Shown: in pieces, positions 16,513-25,766 of the stretch | How positions within the stretch are numbered: position 1 is the stretch's first letter | Layout of the letters: every line of letters starts with the position of its first letter | Source of the DNA: an uncultured Veillonella sp. | GTDB lineage: Bacteria; Bacillota; Negativicutes; Veillonellales; Veillonellaceae | DNA: 64,000 nucleotides | Direction: 5' to 3' | Assembly (NCBI GenBank): GCA_934202215.1 | Contig: CAKPXR010000001.1 | Location: forward strand, 24,221 to 88,220 | The notes under the pieces: model-generated | Database searches by the model: none | Seen by the model: only the letters and a program-made list of their open reading frames with translations | What the model was told of the DNA's origin: nothing | Translations under genes and position numbers: made by a program

Positions 16513-17541
16513 ATGGATTACTTTCACTATACATACAAACACAATCATATAGATTTTAATAGTGATATATATAAGGTTAGTACATATCACTACAACTGGC
16601 ACAGTGGCGTAGAAATCTTAATCTTGCTAAAGGGCAGAATCGACATGAGTTGTAATAGTGAGGTTTTTACGATGGAACCTCTTGATACAATTATTATTTC
16701 TCCTCAAGTTGGTCATGCTACGTTAGCCTTAGAGGAGGATACAACGGCTCTTGTTATTCATGTAAGTAAGGAGTTTTTCCAATACTTTGATCCTAACTTC
16801 GGTATGTATCAATTTGTATTGCGTTCAGATAAAACTAACCGAGATAATGAATTTTTTACGTCCCTACGTCATCGTGCTACACAAATGATGTTGTTAATGG
16901 TGAATAGTGAAAGTCCTGATCGTCAATTATGCTTGGAGAATCATTATTTAGCCATGATGAGTGATATATATCGGGAAATTGATGCGGTTAAGACTATCCC
17001 TGTACATACAAAGCCTGCTGATATGACTGTAGCTACCTTTGATAAAATGATTGCCTATATTGATGAAAATTATAAGCAGAAGATAGAGTTAGAAGATATT
17101 GCTAAAATTGGCGGTTATAATGTGAACTATACATCTCAGTTCTTTAAACGTCAATTGGGTGTTTCATTCTTAGAGTATTTGTTGCGGTTGAGATTACGAG
17201 AGGCCACCGTTCGTTTAGCTAACTCTGAAGATGGAGTAGCACATATTGCAAGTAGCTGTGGATTTGCAGATATTAAAGCCTTTAATGTGGCCTTTAAGAA
17301 ACACTTCCATACAACGCCGTCAGAGTATCGTAAGCAAGCAAAAGAGATGGGACGTAAAACAAAGCTACATGATTGGAAGGAAATTATCTCTACTCAGGAA
17401 AAAGATATTATAGATATATTGCAAAACTATTTACCATATCAAGATGACTCTACCAATAAAATCAGATTAGAAGTAGCTAATCAAAAGTTACAGGATATTA
17501 GAGAACAACTTGAGATGGTTGTAAAAAAATTACAATCATAA
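16513..17541 (+). CDS. AraC-family transcriptional regulator (paralogue 2)
   Basis: A 342-residue close paralogue of the regulator at 14716, with the same cupin-like N-terminal domain (TYHYNWHSGVEILILLKG) and AraC helix-turn-helix region at about residues 177-278 (CGFADIKAFNVAFKKHF is identical). It also carries the long charged C-terminal tail. The ttdAB genes follow in the same direction and it is the likely activator of them. Duplication of a regulator plus its promoter module is evident; divergence in the ligand domain suggests different inducers. Confidence 0.88.
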   Translation: MDYFHYTYKHNHIDFNSDIYKVSTYHYNWHSGVEILILLKGRIDMSCNSEVFTMEPLDTIIISPQVGHATLALEEDTTALVIHVSKEFFQYFDPNFGMYQFVLRSDKTNRDNEFFTSLRHRATQMMLLMVNSESPDRQLCLENHYLAMMSDIYREIDAVKTIPVHTKPADMTVATFDKMIAYIDENYKQKIELEDIAKIGGYNVNYTSQFFKRQLGVSFLEYLLRLRLREATVRLANSEDGVAHIASSCGFADIKAFNVAFKKHFHTTPSEYRKQAKEMGRKTKLHDWKEIISTQEKDIIDILQNYLPYQDDSTNKIRLEVANQKLQDIREQLEMVVKKLQS

Positions 17542-17926
17542 TTTTTATTATTATAGTACTTTGTAATTAGTTGTAATTTTATGATTTTGAAAATTAAAAT
17601 TAGGCGGATATACAATCATTAGGTATAGGTAATTTTGTATATTTAATAAGCATATAAAAATAAATGATGAAAGAGCACTACCTTTTGATAGGTAGTGCTC
17701 TTTTTGATATTTCTAAATAGGTGTAATTGTATATTTTAGATGGGTGAAAATATAATTATATGGGTAATTTTGTATGAAATTAGCGTATTTTCACAAGCAA
17801 AAATCAACTTATAAATTGGATAGTTATATCCTGAAAAAAGAGTACAATGAAATCATCGAAAGGAGCTAAGGTTCCGAAACAGAAATAATTACGTCTTAAA
17901 TAATGAAGTCTTTTTGGAGGTTTGCG
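17542..17926 (+). promoter_or_regulatory. ttdAB control region
   Basis: After the regulator terminator at 17670-17705 the region is AT-rich. It holds AAAATCAA (17800-17807), TTGGATAGTTATAT (17816-17829) and -10 TACAAT (17843-17848), matching the spacing seen before the SemiSWEET gene. The ~75-base leader ends with TTGGAGG before ATG 17927. No other gene is seen. Confidence 0.65.
17670..17705 (+). terminator. rho-independent terminator after AraC paralogue 2
   Basis: AAAGAGCACTACC (17670-17682) pairs perfectly with GGTAGTGCTCTTT (17691-17703) around an 8-base loop, followed by TT. Confidence 0.88.
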
Positions 17927-18829
17927 ATGAGTACGAAGGAACAACAAGTACAAGAAATGACTAATAAGATAGCTAATTTCATTTCTTATATGGCAAAGGT
18001 ATTGCCTGATGATGTACAAGAAAAAATTCATGAATTAGCACAGGATGAAAAAAATCCTATGGCAAAATCTATTTATGAAACAATGCAACATAATATGGAT
18101 TTAGCGGCTCAGCTTAATCGTCCTTCTTGTCAAGATACAGGGGTCTTACAATTTTGGGTGAAGGTTGGATCTAATTATCCTTTGATTGGAGATTTAGAAG
18201 ATATTCTAAGGGAAGCAACCTATAAGGCTACACAAGAAGCGCCGTTACGATTGAATTGTGTAGAAACTTTTGATGAGTTTAATACTGGTAAAAATATTGG
18301 TCTTACTGCACCTTATATTCATTGGGATATTATTCCTGGTCGTGATGATGTAGAAATTTTCCCATATATGGCTGGTGGTGGCTGCTCTTTGCCAGGTTCA
18401 GGTAAAACATTGATGCCAGGCGAAGGTTATGAAGGGGTTGCTAAGTTTGTTCTTGACTTGATGACGAGCTATGGTTTAAATGCGTGTCCTCCATTATTAG
18501 TAGGTGTAGGTATTGCTACGACTATTGATACAGCTGCAGGATTATCTAAAAAGGCATTAATGCGTCCAGTATCTTCAAAAGCACCTAATGAAAAAGCGGC
18601 TTATATGGAAGAATTATTAGAAGATGGAATTAATAAAATTGGTATTGGACCTCAAGGTATGGGTGGAGATAAAACTGTTTTAGGTGTAAATATTGAACAT
18701 GGTACACGTCATCCATCTGTTATTTCTTGTGCTGTTAGCGTAGGTTGTTGGAATCATCGTCGTGGCAATCTTGTATTTGATAAAGATGGTAATTGCACGG
18801 TTAAATCTCATAAAGGAGTGATATTATAA
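17927..18829 (+). CDS. ttdA: L(+)-tartrate dehydratase alpha subunit
   Basis: A 300-residue subunit of a class I, [4Fe-4S]-dependent hydro-lyase. Cys ligands are expected in PSCQDTGV (near residue 67), GGGCSLPG (near 152) and SVGCWNHRRG (near 272). The sequence follows E. coli TtdA closely along its length (NRPxCQDTG, NACPPxLVGVGIAT, MRPVSSKAPN). It would convert L-tartrate to oxaloacetate with TtdB. The related two-subunit fumarase is the main alternative. TTGGAGG fixes the start at 17927 rather than the in-frame ATG at 17903. The stop overlaps the ttdB start (TAATG). Confidence 0.86.
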   Translation: MSTKEQQVQEMTNKIANFISYMAKVLPDDVQEKIHELAQDEKNPMAKSIYETMQHNMDLAAQLNRPSCQDTGVLQFWVKVGSNYPLIGDLEDILREATYKATQEAPLRLNCVETFDEFNTGKNIGLTAPYIHWDIIPGRDDVEIFPYMAGGGCSLPGSGKTLMPGEGYEGVAKFVLDLMTSYGLNACPPLLVGVGIATTIDTAAGLSKKALMRPVSSKAPNEKAAYMEELLEDGINKIGIGPQGMGGDKTVLGVNIEHGTRHPSVISCAVSVGCWNHRRGNLVFDKDGNCTVKSHKGVIL

Positions 18830-19440
18830 TGGCTAAGAAAATATTAACTACACCGATTCAACAATCTGATTTAGCAGGCATTAAGCTAGGTGATGTGATT
18901 TATTTGACTGGGTATATTACAACTAGTCGTGATATGGGGCATCGTCGTGTGGTAGAAGAAGGTAAAACTCTACCGGTAGATGTTAAAGATGGGGCTATTC
19001 TTCATGCAGGTCCAATTATTCGTACTATAAGCGATAATGAATTTGAGGTAGTATCTGTAGGTCCTACTACATCTATGCGAATGGAAAAATTCGAATATGA
19101 CTTTGTTAAAAAGACCGGTGTACGTCTCATTGTAGGTAAAGGCGGTATGGGTCCTGAAACAGCACGAGCATGCAAAGACTTTGGCGCACTACACTGTGTA
19201 TTCCCTGCAGGCAATGCGGTTCTTGCTGCTACAGAAGTGGAAAAAGTAGAATCTGCTAATTGGCGTGAATTAGGTATGTGTGAGACTTTATGGACTTTTA
19301 AGGTTAAAGAATTTGGTCCGCTTATCGTATCTATTGATGCAGACGGCAATAACTATTTTGAAGAAAAGAAAATTGAATATAATAAGAAAAAAGATGAAGT
19401 ATTAGAAGAGATATATAAACATGTAAATTTCATTAAATAA
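18829..19440 (+). CDS. ttdB: L(+)-tartrate dehydratase beta subunit
   Basis: A 203-residue partner of TtdA. It starts like E. coli TtdB (KKILTTPI), has GDVIYLTGYITTSRDMGHRR, the conserved SVGPTTSMRM and GKGGMGPET loops, and ends EEIYKHVNFIK. The two subunits are separate, as in tartrate dehydratase and archaeal-type fumarase. One-base overlap with ttdA implies coupled translation and equal amounts. The tartrate assignment over fumarate rests on remembered similarity and on the paired AraC regulators, which are unusual for a central-pathway fumarase. Confidence 0.86.
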   Translation: MAKKILTTPIQQSDLAGIKLGDVIYLTGYITTSRDMGHRRVVEEGKTLPVDVKDGAILHAGPIIRTISDNEFEVVSVGPTTSMRMEKFEYDFVKKTGVRLIVGKGGMGPETARACKDFGALHCVFPAGNAVLAATEVEKVESANWRELGMCETLWTFKVKEFGPLIVSIDADGNNYFEEKKIEYNKKKDEVLEEIYKHVNFIK

Positions 19441-19460
19441 TCTAGTCTAATCGCTGCAAG

Positions 19461-19490
19461 GTCCTAATGGTTTTACATTAGGGCTTTTCT
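19461..19490 (+). terminator. rho-independent terminator after ttdB
   Basis: GTCCTAATG (19461-19469) pairs with CATTAGGGC (19476-19484), with one G-T pair, and is followed by TTTTCTT. Confidence 0.8.
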
Positions 19491-19589
19491 TATTTACATG
19501 TTTGTATTAGAGTTGTTTCTATTATTTATAAGGTAGAATAGTAAAATTTATTTATAAGGAAGATTACTAAAATTGTTAGACATAAGTAT

Positions 19590-19618
19590 TAGACATTAGA
19601 GAAACTTTCACATATAAT
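19590..19618 (+). promoter_or_regulatory. fhs promoter
   Basis: TAGACA (19590-19595), 17 bases, TATAAT (19613-19618). The leader to the fhs start is about 110 bases; no known riboswitch is recognised in it. Confidence 0.7.
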
Positions 19619-19732
19619 AGAGTAATGTAAGTGTACAAATATACATTCACAGTAGACATATCTCGTAAAACGTATATGTCTATCTAATAGTTGTTATATA
19701 GGTTTATGTGGCTATAGTGCCGAGGAGGCTTT

Positions 19733-21403
19733 ATGTTAAGCGATATTGAGATTGCCCAACAGAATAAAATGGAAAAAATTCAGGTTATTGCCGATAAATG
19801 TGGTTTAACACCTGATGATATTGAACAATATGGTCATTATAAAGCGAAGATTTCTTTTGATGCCATTCGTCGCTTAGAAGCTAAGCCAGATGGTAAATTG
19901 GTGCTTGTTACGGCCATTACACCGACACCAGCGGGGGAGGGTAAGTCTACAACAAGTATTGGTCTTGTACAAGGTCTACAAAAGATTGGTAAAAATGCGA
20001 TTGCTACCTTGCGTGAACCATCCTTGGGCCCTGTATTTGGTATCAAAGGTGGTGCTGCAGGGGGCGGTTATGCTCAAGTAGTACCAATGGATGATATCAA
20101 TCTTCACTTCACAGGTGATATGCATGCTATTACGGCAGCCAATAATTTATTGTCTGCTATGATCGATAACCATATCCATCAAGGTAATGAGTTGCAAATT
20201 GACTTGCGTCAATTGTCTTGGACTCGTGTTCTAGATATGAATGACCGTGCTCTTCGTAATGTAACGGTTGCTCTTGGTGGCAAAGTATGTGGTTTCCCTC
20301 GCGAAGATCACTTCATGATTACCGTTGCTTCTGAAATCATGGCTATTCTTTGCTTAGCAAAAGATTTGGAAGATTTGAAGGAACGCTTTGGTCGTATCGT
20401 TATTGGCTGTAACTTAGCCGGTGAGCCGGTATATGTACATCAACTTGGATGCCAAGGTGCGATGGCACTTCTTATGAAAGATGCTATTAAACCAAATCTT
20501 GTGCAAACATTAGAACACACTCCAGCTATCGTTCACGGTGGTCCATTTGCGAATATCGCTCATGGGTGTAACTCCATCGTAGCTACAAAATTAGGCCTTA
20601 AATTAGGTGATATCGTAGTTACAGAGGCTGGCTTCGGTGCTGACTTGGGTGCTGAAAAGTTCCTCGATATTAAATGCCGCTACGGTGATATTTTCCCTGA
20701 TACAATCGTAATTGTAGCTACATTGCGTGCTCTTAAAATGCATGGTGGCGTACCTAAACAAGAGCTCAATACAGAAAATGTTGACGCTGTTACAAAAGGT
20801 TTCAGCAACTTACAAAAAGCAATTGAAAACATGCGTTACTTTAACGTACCTGTGTTAGTAGCCATTAATAAATTTGCTACAGATACAGATGCAGAAATTG
20901 CTGAATTGACTCGTCTCTGTGATGAATTTGGTGTGCCTGTAGAGCTCAATGAATGTTGGGAAAAGGGCGGCGAAGGCGGCATTAATATGGCTAAAAAAGT
21001 CGTTGAATTGCTTGAAGGTTCAAAACCTACACCTAAATTTGTATATGATTTAGAAGATAACTTAGAAGATAAGGTTAATAAGATAGTTAAAACAGTTTAT
21101 GGTGGTGATGGTGTTATCTTTACGGATAAAGCTAAAAAGCAAATTAAACAATTAGCAGATTGGGGTCTCGATCGGTTGCCTGTATGTATGGCAAAAACAC
21201 AATATTCTTTGTCCGATAATCCTGCGTTGCTCGGTGCACCAAAGGGCTTTACTATCACTGTATCCGATATTCGCGTTGCCAATGGAGCCGGCTTTATCGT
21301 ATGTCGCACAGGTGATGTAATGGTTATGCCAGGTCTTCCTAAACATCCTGCAGCACTTAATATGGATATTGAAGCTGATGGAACGATTAAAGGTTTATTC
21401 TAA
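19733..21403 (+). CDS. fhs: formate-tetrahydrofolate ligase
   Basis: A 556-residue cytoplasmic ATP-dependent enzyme that makes 10-formyl-THF from formate and THF. The P-loop [12 protein letters not shown] lies near residue 62, then [21 protein letters not shown] and FTGDMHAI, all family signatures. Length is normal. CGAGGAGG precedes ATG. fchA follows after 95 bases, so the pair links formate to methenyl-THF for purine synthesis or serine/glycine exchange. Confidence 0.97.
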   Translation: MLSDIEIAQQNKMEKIQVIADKCGLTPDDIEQYGHYKAKISFDAIRRLEAKPDGKLVLVTAITPTPAGEGKSTTSIGLVQGLQKIGKNAIATLREPSLGPVFGIKGGAAGGGYAQVVPMDDINLHFTGDMHAITAANNLLSAMIDNHIHQGNELQIDLRQLSWTRVLDMNDRALRNVTVALGGKVCGFPREDHFMITVASEIMAILCLAKDLEDLKERFGRIVIGCNLAGEPVYVHQLGCQGAMALLMKDAIKPNLVQTLEHTPAIVHGGPFANIAHGCNSIVATKLGLKLGDIVVTEAGFGADLGAEKFLDIKCRYGDIFPDTIVIVATLRALKMHGGVPKQELNTENVDAVTKGFSNLQKAIENMRYFNVPVLVAINKFATDTDAEIAELTRLCDEFGVPVELNECWEKGGEGGINMAKKVVELLEGSKPTPKFVYDLEDNLEDKVNKIVKTVYGGDGVIFTDKAKKQIKQLADWGLDRLPVCMAKTQYSLSDNPALLGAPKGFTITVSDIRVANGAGFIVCRTGDVMVMPGLPKHPAALNMDIEADGTIKGLF

Positions 21404-21448
21404 TTTAAAGTATTTATCATTTAACCGTTACAGTTTTATAGTAATTAT

Positions 21449-21485
21449 AAGGAGATAACAAGACTCATCTTGTTATCTCCTTTAC
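21449..21485 (+). terminator. hairpin between fhs and fchA
   Basis: AAGGAGATAACAAG (21449-21462) pairs perfectly with CTTGTTATCTCCTT (21469-21482) around a 6-base loop, with TTT at the end. It may be a partial terminator that reduces fchA expression relative to fhs; no separate promoter is clear between the genes. Confidence 0.7.
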
Positions 21486-21498
21486 ATGAGGTATAGAT

Positions 21499-22116
21499 AT
21501 GAAATTAGTAGAACAAAAAGTGAGTGACTTTGTAGCCGCTACTGCATCTAAAGAGCCGACACCTGGTGGTGGTGCCATTGCGGCTTTAACAGCTGCAACG
21601 GGCGCTGCATTAGCTGAAATGGTGGCAAACTTAACCTTTGGTAAAAAAGGGTATGAAGAGGTTCAATCTGAAATGAAAGACCTTCAAGGTAAAGCAGAAG
21701 CCATTCGTAATCGCATGCTTGAGTTGTCTCAAGCTGATGCGGATGTATTTAATATCTTTATGAATGCATTAGGTTTGCCAAAGAATACTGATGAAGAAAA
21801 GGCTACACGCAGTGCAGCTATTCAGCAAGCTTATAAAGATGCGGCTATGGTGCCCTTTGAAATCGGTGAGTTAGCATATCAAATTTTTGATTTAGCAGAA
21901 CTGGCATCTCGTAAGGGCAATCAAAATCTTATCACAGACGGCATCATTGCTGCTATTAATGCCCGTGCTGCAGTAAAGGCTGCATTTCTAAATGTACGTA
22001 TCAATTTATCTGGTATTAAAGATGAAGCATTTGTAAGTGATATAACTGCAAAAATGAATGCTATCGAAAAAAATCTTGACGGTAAAGAAGCGGCTATTAT
22101 AGGTTTATATGTATAA
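21499..22116 (+). CDS. fchA: FchA-type cyclodeaminase / methenyl-THF cyclohydrolase
   Basis: A 205-residue helical protein of the formiminotransferase-cyclodeaminase family. Recognisable parts are SKEPTPGGGAIAALTAATGAAL near residue 18 and MVANLTFGKKGYEEV near residue 46. In acetogens and related anaerobes this small protein converts formimino-THF or 5,10-methenyl-THF. Its place next to fhs suggests the methenyl/formyl-THF step. folD is not in the window. Confidence 0.85.
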   Translation: MKLVEQKVSDFVAATASKEPTPGGGAIAALTAATGAALAEMVANLTFGKKGYEEVQSEMKDLQGKAEAIRNRMLELSQADADVFNIFMNALGLPKNTDEEKATRSAAIQQAYKDAAMVPFEIGELAYQIFDLAELASRKGNQNLITDGIIAAINARAAVKAAFLNVRINLSGIKDEAFVSDITAKMNAIEKNLDGKEAAIIGLYV

Positions 22117-22180
22117 TTAGTCCCAATAAAAAAATCAAAATAATGGAATGTGTATTGGTATATTGCTTTATATTTGATCT

Positions 22181-22214
22181 CGAACAATTTTTGGCTGCAA
22201 AAATATAATGTTCG
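22181..22214. other. hairpin of unknown role after fchA
   Basis: CGAACA (22181-22186) pairs with TGTTCG (22209-22214), and ATTTTT (22187-22192) with AAAAAT (22199-22204); a 4-base bulge separates the helices. It has no T-run. It lies 65 bases after fchA and upstream of a second, terminator-like hairpin. Confidence 0.35.
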
Positions 22215-22231
22215 GAAAATATGTAAATATG

Positions 22232-22270
22232 AAGCCTTAGAAAATAAAATTTCTAAGGTTTCTCTTTTTC
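22232..22270 (+). terminator. rho-independent terminator after fchA
   Basis: CCTTAGAAA (22235-22243) pairs with TTTCTAAGG (22250-22258), followed by TTTCTCTTTTT. A -10 TATAAT for the next gene lies at 22307-22312, without a clear -35. Confidence 0.75.
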
Positions 22271-22341
22271 TATTGTTAAAATCCGAATAATAACGTAAAA
22301 TATAAGTATAATGTTTGTAGTTTAAAAAACAGGAGATCATT

Positions 22342-23664
22342 ATGTCAGAACAAAACAATACTGTTGACACTATGTTGCCAATACCTAAACTGTTTGCTTA
22401 TGGTTTACAACATGTGTTGGCAATGTATGCTGGTGCTGTAGCGGTACCAATCATTATTGCGCAAGCTATGAATTTGCCTGTAGAGGATTTAATTCGACTT
22501 ATCACGGCGGACTTATTTACTTGTGGTATTGCCACACTTATCCAAACTTTAGGTTTTGGTAATATTGGTGGTCGTATACCGATGATTCAAGGTGTAACCT
22601 TTGCCTCTGTTGGTCCTATGGCTATGATTGGCGCTCAACATGGTATGACAGCTATTTATGGTGCTATTATTATAGCAGGTATTTTTACATTTTTAGTGGC
22701 ACCATTTTTTAGTCGTTTGATTCGTTTGTTCCCACCTGTTGTAACAGGTACGATTATTACAATTATCGGTATTAATTTAATGCCTGTCGCTGTAAATTGG
22801 ATGGGGGGCGGTGTAGGAAACCCTCAATTTGGTAGCCTTATAAACATAGGACTTGGATTTCTTACATTCTTGATTGTTATCTTTACTTATAAATTTGCAA
22901 AGGGATTTCTTGGTAATCTTTCAGTTTTAATTGGCCTTATTGGTGGTACTGCCATAGCTTTTGCAATGGGGGTAGCTAATTTTGCTGAGGTTAGTAAAGC
23001 TCATTGGATTGCTATGATTGAACCATTCTACTTTGGTATGCCAACATTTGATTGGGCGTCTGTACTTTCCATGGTGGTAGTTATGCTCGTTGTTATGGTT
23101 GAAACAACTGGGGATAGTATTGCTATCGGTGAGATCGTAGATAAAAAAATTGGTCGTAAGGAATTGGCATCTATTATACGTGCAGATGGTCTATCTACCG
23201 TTATTGGTGGTATTCTTAATAGTTTCCCATATACAGCCTTCGCTCAAAACGTTGGTCTTATTGCTGTGACACGTGTTAAAAGTCGATTTGTAGTTGCTGC
23301 ATCTGGTGTTATATTGATTTTATTAGGGTTGTTCCCTAAATTGGCTGCAGTTGTAGCAAGTATTCCAAATGCGGTGCTTGGCGGTGCTGGTATTGCTATG
23401 TTTGGTATGATTATTGCTAGCGGTATCCGATCTCTTGGAAAAGTCAATTTTGATGGAAATCAAAACTTGATGCTCATTGCCATTAGTATTGGTGTATCTA
23501 TGATTCCTATTGCGGCGCCAACATTCTATACACATTTTCCTGCATGGGCTCAAATTATTTTAAAATCTGGCATTACCTTTGGTAGTATTATGGCTATTAT
23601 GCTTAATTTATTGCTCAATGGTGTGAATAAAGGTGATGAATTTAAAGAAATGGGTCGCCGATAA
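22342..23664 (+). CDS. NCS2-family nucleobase permease (xanthine/uric acid type)
   Basis: A 440-residue membrane protein with about 12-14 hydrophobic segments. NCS2 signatures are present: YGLQHVLAMYAGAVAVPI at the start, QGVTFASVGPM near residue 90, the substrate-site motif VETTGDSIAIGEIV near residue 252 and NSFPYTAFAQNVGLIAVTRV near residue 293. The latter two fit the xanthine/urate branch rather than uracil. It probably drives proton or sodium symport of xanthine or a related purine. CAGGAG precedes ATG. No purine riboswitch was found upstream. Confidence 0.85.
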   Translation: MSEQNNTVDTMLPIPKLFAYGLQHVLAMYAGAVAVPIIIAQAMNLPVEDLIRLITADLFTCGIATLIQTLGFGNIGGRIPMIQGVTFASVGPMAMIGAQHGMTAIYGAIIIAGIFTFLVAPFFSRLIRLFPPVVTGTIITIIGINLMPVAVNWMGGGVGNPQFGSLINIGLGFLTFLIVIFTYKFAKGFLGNLSVLIGLIGGTAIAFAMGVANFAEVSKAHWIAMIEPFYFGMPTFDWASVLSMVVVMLVVMVETTGDSIAIGEIVDKKIGRKELASIIRADGLSTVIGGILNSFPYTAFAQNVGLIAVTRVKSRFVVAASGVILILLGLFPKLAAVVASIPNAVLGGAGIAMFGMIIASGIRSLGKVNFDGNQNLMLIAISIGVSMIPIAAPTFYTHFPAWAQIILKSGITFGSIMAIMLNLLLNGVNKGDEFKEMGRR

Positions 23665-23675
23665 GATTATTATAT

Positions 23676-23710
23676 AAGAACTCTATTCCTTCGAATAGAG
23701 TTCTTTTTTA
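23676..23710 (+). terminator. rho-independent terminator
   Basis: AAGAACTCTATTC (23676-23688) pairs perfectly with GAATAGAGTTCTT (23693-23705) around a 4-base loop, followed by TTTT. Confidence 0.9.
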
Positions 23711-23745
23711 GTGATTAAATTCATAGGAATATTGTATGAATACTA

Positions 23746-23754
23746 TGCTATAAT
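23746..23754 (+). promoter_or_regulatory. extended -10 promoter of the MOSC-moaA operon
   Basis: TGC directly before TATAAT (23749-23754) forms an extended -10; no good -35 is seen. The ~120-base leader to 23881 has some short inverted repeats, but no motif that I can match to the molybdenum cofactor riboswitch. Confidence 0.6.
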
Positions 23755-23880
23755 AAATAGATAATTATAGAACTATTTTTGATACTTTCAGAAAAATGAG
23801 AATCGCATAGATAATTTCAATTACATGTTGAAACATAGTTATGTATATATGGTATGTTCCCATAAGAATGGAAGGGTTAC

Positions 23881-24321
23881 ATGGCAGAAGGAAAAATTAT
23901 TGCTATCTCCATTAGTGAGAAAAAAGGACAGAAGAAACATAATATTGAGTCCGCTAATCTTATCGTAGATCATGGTATGGAAGGCGATGCACACGCAGGT
24001 AACTGGCATCGTCAAATCAGTTTACTTGGTATTGCAAGTATAGATCATATGCGTGCTCAAGGGGCAGATGTAAAGCCTGGTGATTTTGCGGAAAATATTA
24101 CTGTTGAAGGTATGGTGCTTTACGAATTAGCCGTAGGCACACACTTACAAATTGGTAATGAGGTAATTCTTGAAATTACTCAAATTGGTAAAGAGTGCCA
24201 TCATGGTTGTGAAATCATGAAACAAGTGGGGTCTTGCATCATGCCTACACAAGGTATCTTTGGTAAAGTCCTTCAAAATGGTACGATTCACGTAGGTGAT
24301 GAAGTATCTATCATCAAATAA
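23881..24321 (+). CDS. MOSC-domain protein
   Basis: A 146-residue single-domain MOSC protein. Motifs are GMEGDAHAGNWHRQISLL near residue 37, GDFAENITVEG near residue 68 and the Cys-containing KECHHGCEI near residue 104. MOSC domains handle sulfur delivery or molybdenum cofactor binding; some short ones have reductase roles with bound cofactor. Its place directly before moaA (25-base gap) supports a cofactor function such as cofactor sulfuration or storage. Confidence 0.85.
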   Translation: MAEGKIIAISISEKKGQKKHNIESANLIVDHGMEGDAHAGNWHRQISLLGIASIDHMRAQGADVKPGDFAENITVEGMVLYELAVGTHLQIGNEVILEITQIGKECHHGCEIMKQVGSCIMPTQGIFGKVLQNGTIHVGDEVSIIK

Positions 24322-24346
24322 CTTAGTCATATAAACGAGGTGTGTT

Positions 24347-25312
24347 ATGAAAGACGCATGGGGCCGTACAATTGAATATGTACGTCTGTCGCTGACAGAT
24401 GCGTGTAATTTTTGTTGTCCCTATTGTCGACCTGCTGAAATTACACCTCAAAGTCAAACACAATTATTATCAGTTGATGAATGGATGACTATTTTAGGAG
24501 CCTTCCATCGTATTGGTGTGAAAGCGGTACGCTTAACTGGTGGAGAGCCATTGCTATATCCATATATTGAAGAACTCTTAACTCGTATCAATGATACTGG
24601 TTGGTTTGAAGATATATCTATGACTACGAATGGTAGCTTGCTTGCATCTCGAGCACAACGATTGAAAAAACTTGGTTTGAACCGTGTGAATATTAGTCTA
24701 GATTCTCTTGAAAGTGATGCCTTTGCCACTTGTGTAGGCAAAGAGGGGCAGCTAGACTCAGTATTAAATGGTATTCGCAGTGCTATTAGTGCGAACTTTA
24801 AATCTGTTAAGATTAACACTGTCTTATCTCGCCATTGGTCCGATGATGAAGTTAAATCTTTATTGCAGTATGTAGAAAAGTGGCCTGTTGTATGGCGTTT
24901 TATTGAATATATGCCATTCCAAGGCGATGCATTTCATGGTCCAACCTTTGGTGAATGGAAGGCTCAATTAGAACGTGTTAGTGGAGGGCCGCTTACAGAC
25001 GTGCATTCCGTTTATGGCTTCGGACCTGCTACATACTTAGCGTTACCAAGTGGAAAGGCTATAGGCTTTATCTTTTCTATGTCTCACAGCTACTGTGATA
25101 CATGTAATCGCGTTCGCCTTACATCAGATGGGCAAATGCGTTTATGCTTGTTGCGTGATGATGAGGCTGATCTTATATCTCTTGTGCGCAATGGAGCCAC
25201 AGAGGAAGATTTAGCTTTACATATTGAACGTGCATTGCAGCGAAAGCAAGAACGTCATGATGGCGTAGGTATGGAACAACCAGAACGTCCTATGTGGCGC
25301 ATTGGAGGATAA
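24347..25312 (+). CDS. moaA: GTP 3',8-cyclase
   Basis: A 321-residue radical SAM enzyme catalysing the first step of molybdopterin synthesis. The N-terminal cluster motif C-x3-C-x2-C is in DACNFCCPYCRP (about residues 19-30). The second cluster site near residue 248 is CDTCNRVRLTSDGQMRLC. It ends in Gly-Gly, the essential tail that acts in the partner active site. moaC and moaE are not in the window. The next gene follows after one base. Confidence 0.94.
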   Translation: MKDAWGRTIEYVRLSLTDACNFCCPYCRPAEITPQSQTQLLSVDEWMTILGAFHRIGVKAVRLTGGEPLLYPYIEELLTRINDTGWFEDISMTTNGSLLASRAQRLKKLGLNRVNISLDSLESDAFATCVGKEGQLDSVLNGIRSAISANFKSVKINTVLSRHWSDDEVKSLLQYVEKWPVVWRFIEYMPFQGDAFHGPTFGEWKAQLERVSGGPLTDVHSVYGFGPATYLALPSGKAIGFIFSMSHSYCDTCNRVRLTSDGQMRLCLLRDDEADLISLVRNGATEEDLALHIERALQRKQERHDGVGMEQPERPMWRIGG

Positions 25313-25313
25313 T

Positions 25314-25616
25314 ATGGGATTTTTTGATTTTCTAAAACCAAGATCAAAGGAACATATTGAAGAATGTTGGCCTGGTGGCAAGATGCTTCAAGTCCATATA
25401 GAATACGATACAAAATCTGCTGTCATTACCTACAAGGGACGTTATGGATTGCAATTTAATGTGCCAAAGGCAGATGTGACAGACATTATCGTCAAAGAGG
25501 TAAGCCGCACTCATAGTGTTCTTCAAGTATATAGTGGTGTTGACTGTGTAGGCACTACAGATATATTGCCTACAGAGGCCTGTAATATTATGAAAGATTG
25601 GTTAGGCCAATATTGA
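25314..25616 (+). CDS. conserved small protein in the moaA operon, unknown function
   Basis: A 100-residue soluble protein starting MGFFDFLKP, with GGAGG 7 bases before ATG and one base after the moaA stop. It contains several beta-strand-like segments and one Cys pair of doubtful meaning. It is probably cotranscribed with MOSC and moaA. I do not recognise the family. The start is set at 25314 because the upstream TTG would remove the spacing from the ribosome site. Confidence 0.7.
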   Translation: MGFFDFLKPRSKEHIEECWPGGKMLQVHIEYDTKSAVITYKGRYGLQFNVPKADVTDIIVKEVSRTHSVLQVYSGVDCVGTTDILPTEACNIMKDWLGQY

Positions 25617-25624
25617 TGTATATG

Positions 25625-25678
25625 TTTTAGAGGAATATAATAAATATTCTTTACATTCCTCTAAAATGGGCATATAAT
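25625..25678 (+). promoter_or_regulatory. intergenic hairpin and tRNA-Lys promoter
   Basis: TTTTAGAGGAAT (25625-25636) pairs perfectly with ATTCCTCTAAAA (25655-25666) around an 18-base loop. TTTACA (25650-25655), 17 bases, TATAAT (25673-25678) forms a good promoter ending 12 bases before the tRNA. The hairpin covers the promoter spacer. Confidence 0.7.
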
Positions 25679-25690
25679 TAGTCATGTCAT

Positions 25691-25766
25691 GGACCACTAG
25701 CTCAGTTGGCAGAGCACCTGACTCTTAATCAGGGTGTCCAGGGTTCGAACCCCTGGTGGTCCACCA
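25691..25766 (+). tRNA. tRNA-Lys (anticodon CTT)
   Basis: A 76-base cloverleaf with encoded CCA. Acceptor arms GGACCAC and GTGGTCC pair fully; D stem GCTC/GAGC; anticodon stem CCTGA/TCAGG with loop CTCTTAA; T arm CAGGG-TTCGAAC-CCCTG. The anticodon CTT reads AAG. Its 3' half is the apparent prophage integration point, since phage genes begin immediately after it and the recombinase reading frame ends within it. Confidence 0.97.

Noticed and set aside
22117-22341. Possible purine riboswitch before the nucleobase permease
   Set aside because: The hairpins seen do not form the three-way junction with conserved loops; the region is explained by terminators and a new promoter.
23755-23880. Molybdenum cofactor riboswitch before the MOSC-moaA operon
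   Set aside because: The leader is AT-rich with only short repeats and shows no motif I can match; gene context alone is not enough.
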